From Clostridiales bacterium UBA6330 (GTDB lineage: Bacteria; Bacillota; Clostridia; Oscillospirales; CAG-272), in NCBI GenBank assembly GCA_002438075.1, contig DJSQ01000164.1, positions 1 through 11,330 on the forward strand: a stretch of DNA of 11,330 nt. Reading direction: 5' to 3'. The translations under genes and the position numbers were made by a program. This document shows positions 8,178 through 11,330 of this stretch, piece after piece; within the stretch, counting starts at the first letter, position 1, and the number at the start of each line of letters is the position of its first letter. The notes beneath the pieces were generated by a model. That model worked only from the letters and a program-made list of their open reading frames with translations, made no database searches and was not told where the DNA came from.

Positions 8178-8298
8178 CCACGCAAATATGAACCCCTCGT
8201 GAATACGACAAAAATACATCCCCGAGAGTCTGATTTTTTCGTGAAAATTTGATATCGCGCCCGAATCGCGCCCAAAGAAAACTTTTTTTGGGATTGCT

Positions 8299-8327
8299 GT
8301 ATAAATCCGCCGCAAACGGCAAAAATA
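8299..8327 (+). promoter_or_regulatory. Candidate sigma-F-type (forespore) promoter of the SpoIIQ-like gene
   Basis: GTATA at 8299-8303 fits the sigma-F -35 pattern (GYATA). GGCAAAAATA at 8318-8327 fits every fixed position of the -10 pattern GGNNANAHTR. The spacer is 14 bp, about one shorter than the usual figure in Bacillus. Transcription would start near 8334, about 60 nt before the ATG. The match agrees with the known sigma-F control of spoIIQ in Bacillus subtilis. The motif is degenerate, so a chance match is possible. Confidence 0.4.
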
Positions 8328-8379
8328 AAACCAGCAAGACACGCGGATGAGCCGCGGGGTCCGCAATCACAGAAAGAGC

Positions 8380-8386
8380 AAAGGAG
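8380..8386 (+). promoter_or_regulatory. Ribosome binding site of the SpoIIQ-like gene
   Basis: AAAGGAG lies 8 nt before the ATG at 8395, the ideal position. It decides for that start over an in-frame ATG at 8347, which would add 16 residues and has no SD at a suitable distance. Confidence 0.85.
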
Positions 8387-8394
8387 TTTTGATC

Positions 8395-9117
8395 ATGTGG
8401 GAAAAATGGAAGCAGTCTAAATTATGCAGAAAGCTGAAGCAGGTGCGTGTGAATCGGGCGGTTTATCTCTCGTCCATCGTCATTCTGTTGGCGCTGGCGG
8501 TGGTGCTTGCCATCACAGCGGCAATGAACCGCGCAAAGAAGAACAACACCAAGGTACCGCCCGAAACAACCGCCCCGATTGAGCAGCCGACCGAGCCGCA
8601 GAAGCCGACGGGAACCGACCCCCAGCCCGCGCCCGACACCGTTCCGGAAATGAAGCTGCCCGTTTCGGGTAAGCTCACGCAGAAGCACAGCGTGGACGTG
8701 CAGGTCTTTTCGCCGACCATGAACGACTTCCGCGTCCACCTCGGCATTGACATTGCAACCGCCGAGGACGCAGAGGTATTTGCGGCGGCGGACGGAAAGG
8801 TCAGCAAGATTTGGGAGGACCCGATGATGGGCACCTGCGTGGCAGTGACCCACAGCGGAGAGTGCATCACCATTTATAAGAACCTTGCAAAGGAGCTTGC
8901 CGAAGGACTTGCCGAGGGAACGCAGGTCAAGCAGGGACAGCTTCTGGGCAAGGTTGGCGACACGGCGATGGTGGAAATTGCCGAGGAGCCGCATCTGCAC
9001 ATGGAGATGACCGTCAAGGGCTTGCAGGTCGACCCGCTGGACTATTTCAGCGCGGCGGTCATTGCAAGTCTCTCCGAGGACACCTCGCATGAGGCTGGCG
9101 CGGGGGAGCAGAAATGA
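8395..9117 (+). CDS. SpoIIQ-like membrane-anchored M23 (LytM) metallopeptidase
   Basis: This 240-residue protein has a basic cytoplasmic start (WEKWKQSKLCRKLKQ), one transmembrane helix (about 22-43), a Pro/Thr/Glu-rich linker (about 54-87) and a LytM/peptidase M23 domain (about 88-217). The zinc-site residues are intact: H115 and D119 in HLGID, and H200 and H202 in HLHME. Length, single anchor, the SPTMNDFRVHLGIDI segment and the closing VDPLDYF resemble clostridial SpoIIQ. SpoIIQ works in the forespore membrane, pairs with SpoIIIAH and supports engulfment and the feeding channel. Bacillus SpoIIQ has a degenerate active site, while clostridial versions can keep it, as here. A generic cell-wall M23 endopeptidase is the alternative. 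The gene stands alone, divergent from the ABC operon, with a sigma-F-like promoter candidate upstream. I am sure of the M23 family and about 65% sure of SpoIIQ. Confidence 0.92.
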   Translation: MWEKWKQSKLCRKLKQVRVNRAVYLSSIVILLALAVVLAITAAMNRAKKNNTKVPPETTAPIEQPTEPQKPTGTDPQPAPDTVPEMKLPVSGKLTQKHSVDVQVFSPTMNDFRVHLGIDIATAEDAEVFAAADGKVSKIWEDPMMGTCVAVTHSGECITIYKNLAKELAEGLAEGTQVKQGQLLGKVGDTAMVEIAEEPHLHMEMTVKGLQVDPLDYFSAAVIASLSEDTSHEAGAGEQK

Positions 9118-9125
9118 CAAAACGG

Positions 9126-9150
9126 GGGCGTTCTCGTGGAGAACGCCCCT
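9126..9150 (+). terminator. Hairpin terminator after the SpoIIQ-like gene
   Basis: GGGGCGTTCTC (9126-9136) pairs perfectly with GAGAACGCCCC (9140-9150) around a 3-nt loop, 8 nt after the stop codon. The downstream sequence is A/T-rich with TTTT only at 9163-9166, so U-tract support is weak. Read on the other strand the stem is followed by CGTTTTG, so it may also back up termination from the convergent gene. Confidence 0.6.
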
Positions 9151-9182
9151 CAAACTATAAATTTTGTCAAATTCTACAAGTC

Positions 9183-9212
9183 AAAAATCCCCTCTGCCAT
9201 ATGGCAGAGGGG
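9183..9212 (-). terminator. Intrinsic terminator of the TasA-like beta-helix gene
   Basis: A perfect 24-bp palindrome (9189-9212, half-site CCCCTCTGCCAT) begins 5 nt past the stop codon at 9218. On the minus strand it is followed directly by ATTTTTGA (T run 9187-9183). This is a standard Rho-independent terminator; the innermost bases form the loop. The plus-strand side has no U-tract. Confidence 0.85.
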
Positions 9213-9217
9213 GGAAA

Positions 9218-11330
9218 TTACTGTTCAAAAACTTTAGCGCCAGCAACGGTAACAGTAGTAGTTTTGCTACCATCCTTTACATTCCAAACCGTGCTACCAC
9301 TTTTAGACCCAGTAGCAAAGCCATTCACATTATCGGCAGTCGCTTGATCAATGATGACTTCATAGCTTGTAAACCTACAATCGACCTCAATTGCAGCCTT
9401 ACCATTAGCCGGAGCCGAAGCGTTAAACTTGCAGTTTTGAAATTCAACAGTCTGTGCAGTCAAAGTTCCCTCATTGTAAATAAGCACCGACTTGCCCTGA
9501 CAATCAAATTCGCAATCCTTAAACAAAACCTTGCCCGCTCCATAAGTCCAAATATTATAATCTACAACATCTTGAACAAACTTGCAGTTGATAAATTCAA
9601 CTTCTTCCGCGTACAAGAACTGTTTGCCTAATAACGTGCAATTCTGGTAAACGACCTTCTTGGAATGCTTAATGCCCTTGTAATCATCATTAGCAAACTG
9701 CACTGTTACGCCATCAAAGGTGATATCAAGACCTGTATTTTGAGCATCAATGATGTCGCTCTTGGTCATATCAATAACCGTGTTTTTCCCACCGGAGATT
9801 GTAAGCTGTTTGTTCGTAATCGCAGGAATCGTATAGGTTCCATTGGATGCAAGTTTAATATTTGCACCGGATGCGGCATTTTTAATCGCATCATCCACAA
9901 CCGACTGCGGCACTACTTCCACGGTTCCGCCGTTGTAGCTGTGCGCAGGACCAATGGACGACTTCACCATTACAGTCTCATCCGTTACGATGGTCGCGGT
10001 GAAGGGATTGGAAGCCTTGCCCTTTCTGTAGTCACCCAACAGGATATCGCCGTTGGTACCGATGGTGCCTTCAAAGACATTGTTCTTCAGCGTGACATTC
10101 AGCGTACCCGTTGCGCTGTTGTTGACAAAACGTGCGGGAGCGAAGTAATCATCAGCCGGATTAACCTTACCGCAAGCGGAGAAGGTGCTGTTCTCAACCG
10201 TAACGGTCATCGTTCCGCTCTGCTTGTGCGCAATGTTAATCGGCGCGCAGTTGCTGATAAACAAGCAGTTCTTGATGGTAATAGAACCGTCCGCCGTTGT
10301 ATGAACAGTGGAATCGATGTACCCCGTTGCGCGGCAGTTGGTCATGGTCAGATTGACCTTCCCGACTTTGTCTTCATTGCCTCTGTACATCAGGAAGTTG
10401 GAACCTTCGTTGACGCAATCATAGAAGTTGACATTCCAGACATCCTCGCGCTCTGTCGGATTGCCCCAGACAACCAGATTCTTTGCGTTGTAGATGTTGA
10501 TGGTCGTCTCTGCCTTTTCGGGAGCTGCATTGAAGCCGATAGCAAGGTCACCACCTGCAAGCTTTGTAGTCTCCGTATAAAATTCTGCACCGTTTGCATA
10601 AATAGTAAGGTCTTTTGTTACGTCAACATGAGAACCTACAGTGAGAATTACTGCCTTTTCCTTGCAATAGATTGTTGTCGCACCGTCTGCCATCGCAACA
10701 CGCAAGTCTGCGGCATATACCATCTCGCCGTCCTTAACATATGCCAAAACTGCGGGATGTGCGGCGAGATCCTCTTCGCTCGTTGCAACGCCAATCGAGA
10801 AGCCGCCCCAAGTCTTGCTGTATTTTACAGTTGTTGCCTTCGCAAAGCTATCCGCCGTCACACCCTCGGGATAAACAATCGGTGCGTTTTCGTCGTAGGT
10901 GTTGCCGTTGCTGTCGCTCTCGCCCGTGTACTGCGTTGCGTAAACCGTAATCGCAATACCGTCAATGCGCAGTCCCTGATACTCGTTGCCCGCGGTCTCC
11001 TTCATGTGACCCGAAATCGCAATGTCAGCGGAGGTTGCGCCAGCCGCAAGGTTACCCGTCTTTTCAGCGGGAATCGTCCACTCAATCGCCTTGTTCAGCT
11101 CCGCGTCACCGTCAATACCCGTGATTACAATCTCATACTTCAGCGAAAGCTTCCCCTTGTTGACCACTCGCAGAAGCGGGAGGTTGTATGTACAGCCGGG
11201 CTCCCAAAGGATTTGAGTCCCCTTTGCGGGAAGCTGCCCATCCACAAGGAATTGCAGGGTCTTGCCCTCTGCATCTTCCCATGTTGTCCCGTTGTCGGTC
11301 GACATTTCAAGCGCCACGTCAAGCGTACCC
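9218..11330 (-). CDS. Secreted TasA/SipW-type protein with two beta-helix modules (5'-truncated by window)
   Basis: The frame is open to the window edge, so the start codon and any signal peptide lie beyond 11330; about 703 C-terminal residues are visible. Numbering from the valine codon at 11317, residues 1 to about 145 match the TasA/CalY-like module of SipW-dependent exported proteins: LEMSTDNGTTWED, ILWEPGCTYNLPLLRVVNKG with LSLKYEI, and the closing VYATQYTGESDSNGNTYDE. Two stretches follow, about 200-455 and 470-699, with beta-helix-type repeats. Each opens with an Ala/Gly-rich cap leading to DLTIYANG or QLTISGGK, then coils with an aligned N-C-x-F-like position (KNCLF, INCKF, KDCEF, QNCKF). 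The end (TVAGAKVFEQ) has no LPXTG motif or membrane helix, so the protein is probably secreted or matrix-associated. Base composition drops sharply in the last module. Binding partner or enzymatic role is unknown. Confidence 0.9.
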   Translation of the reverse strand, partial: GTLDVALEMSTDNGTTWEDAEGKTLQFLVDGQLPAKGTQILWEPGCTYNLPLLRVVNKGKLSLKYEIVITGIDGDAELNKAIEWTIPAEKTGNLAAGATSADIAISGHMKETAGNEYQGLRIDGIAITVYATQYTGESDSNGNTYDENAPIVYPEGVTADSFAKATTVKYSKTWGGFSIGVATSEEDLAAHPAVLAYVKDGEMVYAADLRVAMADGATTIYCKEKAVILTVGSHVDVTKDLTIYANGAEFYTETTKLAGGDLAIGFNAAPEKAETTINIYNAKNLVVWGNPTEREDVWNVNFYDCVNEGSNFLMYRGNEDKVGKVNLTMTNCRATGYIDSTVHTTADGSITIKNCLFISNCAPINIAHKQSGTMTVTVENSTFSACGKVNPADDYFAPARFVNNSATGTLNVTLKNNVFEGTIGTNGDILLGDYRKGKASNPFTATIVTDETVMVKSSIGPAHSYNGGTVEVVPQSVVDDAIKNAASGANIKLASNGTYTIPAITNKQLTISGGKNTVIDMTKSDIIDAQNTGLDITFDGVTVQFANDDYKGIKHSKKVVYQNCTLLGKQFLYAEEVEFINCKFVQDVVDYNIWTYGAGKVLFKDCEFDCQGKSVLIYNEGTLTAQTVEFQNCKFNASAPANGKAAIEVDCRFTSYEVIIDQATADNVNGFATGSKSGSTVWNVKDGSKTTTVTVAGAKVFEQ
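9241..9900. other. AT-rich segment encoding the C-terminal beta-helix module
   Basis: A hand count gives 271 G+C of 660 bases (41%) for 9241-9900. The adjoining 9901-10020 has 69 of 120 (57.5%), and the single block 9901-9960 reaches 63%. The boundary falls at the start of the second beta-helix module (about residue 472 in the numbering used for this gene). This fits a module exchanged or added by recombination. Confidence 0.7.

Larger units (their letters stand above)
8103..8394. other. Divergent intergenic region between the ABC operon and the SpoIIQ-like gene
   Basis: This 292-nt stretch carries no convincing gene. It holds the operon SD and a candidate extended -10 promoter on the minus strand, and a candidate sigma-F-type promoter and strong SD on the plus strand. 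The central part (about 8200-8290) contains short A and T runs, including T7 at 8283-8289, without a clear hairpin or riboswitch fold. Confidence 0.7.

Noticed and set aside
8184..8190. Sigma-E-like -35 box (TCATATT) on the minus strand upstream of the ABC operon
   Set aside because: The only -10-like match begins 5 bp downstream instead of about 14, so the pair cannot form a sigma-E promoter.
7035..8252. 405-codon open frame on the plus strand antisense to the ABC ATPase
   Set aside because: The minus strand encodes every ABC ATPase motif. This frame runs through the operon promoter region and shows no domain.
8300..8305. TATAAA as a housekeeping -10 box for the SpoIIQ-like gene
   Set aside because: No TTGACA-like box lies 16-18 bp upstream and the TG of an extended -10 is misplaced. 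The overlapping sigma-F-type reading fits better, though neither is proven.
8103..8366. 88-residue N-terminal extension of the ABC ATPase
   Set aside because: The added residues show no ABC similarity, span the candidate promoter and lack an SD. The ATG at 8102 begins a normal fold with an SD.
9164..9631. 155-codon plus-strand frame in the AT-rich region
   Set aside because: It overlaps the terminator palindrome and lies antisense to the beta-helix repeats. There is no SD and no recognisable motif.
11315..11317. GTG codon as the start of the beta-helix protein
   Set aside because: The codon lies inside the TasA-like module (GTLDVALEMS context) and the frame stays open to the window edge. 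The real start is outside.

Overview
The window looks like a chromosomal segment of an anaerobic, spore-forming Clostridia-type Firmicute, probably an uncultured gut lineage related to Oscillospirales. This taxonomic guess is inference. It rests on A/G-rich Shine-Dalgarno sequences (AAAGGA/AAAGGAG), a SpoIIQ-like sporulation peptidase, a TasA/SipW-type secreted protein, and moderately high GC outside one AT-rich module. There are no rRNA, tRNA, CRISPR, transposase or phage genes.

Layout. From 8102 down to 73 the minus strand carries one compact five-gene operon: an ABC ATPase (GldA type), an ABC-2 permease (GldF type), two tandem GldG-type auxiliary proteins that are clear paralogues of each other, and a 932-residue DUF4340-type protein. 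Gaps between genes are 15 to 41 nt, each gene has its own SD, and two strong hairpins follow the last stop (1-57). A 292-nt divergent intergenic region (8103-8394) holds a candidate extended -10 promoter for the operon. On the other strand it holds a candidate sigma-F-type promoter for a SpoIIQ-like M23 peptidase (8395-9117, plus strand). That gene converges on the 3' end of a large secreted beta-helix protein (9218 to beyond 11330, minus strand). Two hairpins in the 100-nt convergent gap separate them.

How the genes work together. ATPase, permease, GldG-family protein and DUF4340 protein form a recurring but functionally unassigned ABC-type envelope machine; in Bacteroidetes the relatives GldA/F/G are associated with gliding. 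Here the two GldG-like proteins and the DUF4340 protein are each predicted to be anchored by an N-terminal helix with large extracytoplasmic parts, presumably gathered around the permease. Their substrate cannot be read from the sequence. The SpoIIQ-like protein and the TasA-like beta-helix protein are separate transcription units.

Most unusual points: (i) the DUF4340 protein begins with an InlB B-repeat (Listeria-Bacteroides repeat) domain placed before the transmembrane helix, so predicted cytoplasmic; (ii) the GldG gene is duplicated and one copy has lost a family hallmark motif; (iii) the surface protein has an abrupt GC change near 9900, exactly where a second beta-helix module begins; (iv) a sigma-F-like promoter lies ahead of the SpoIIQ-like gene.
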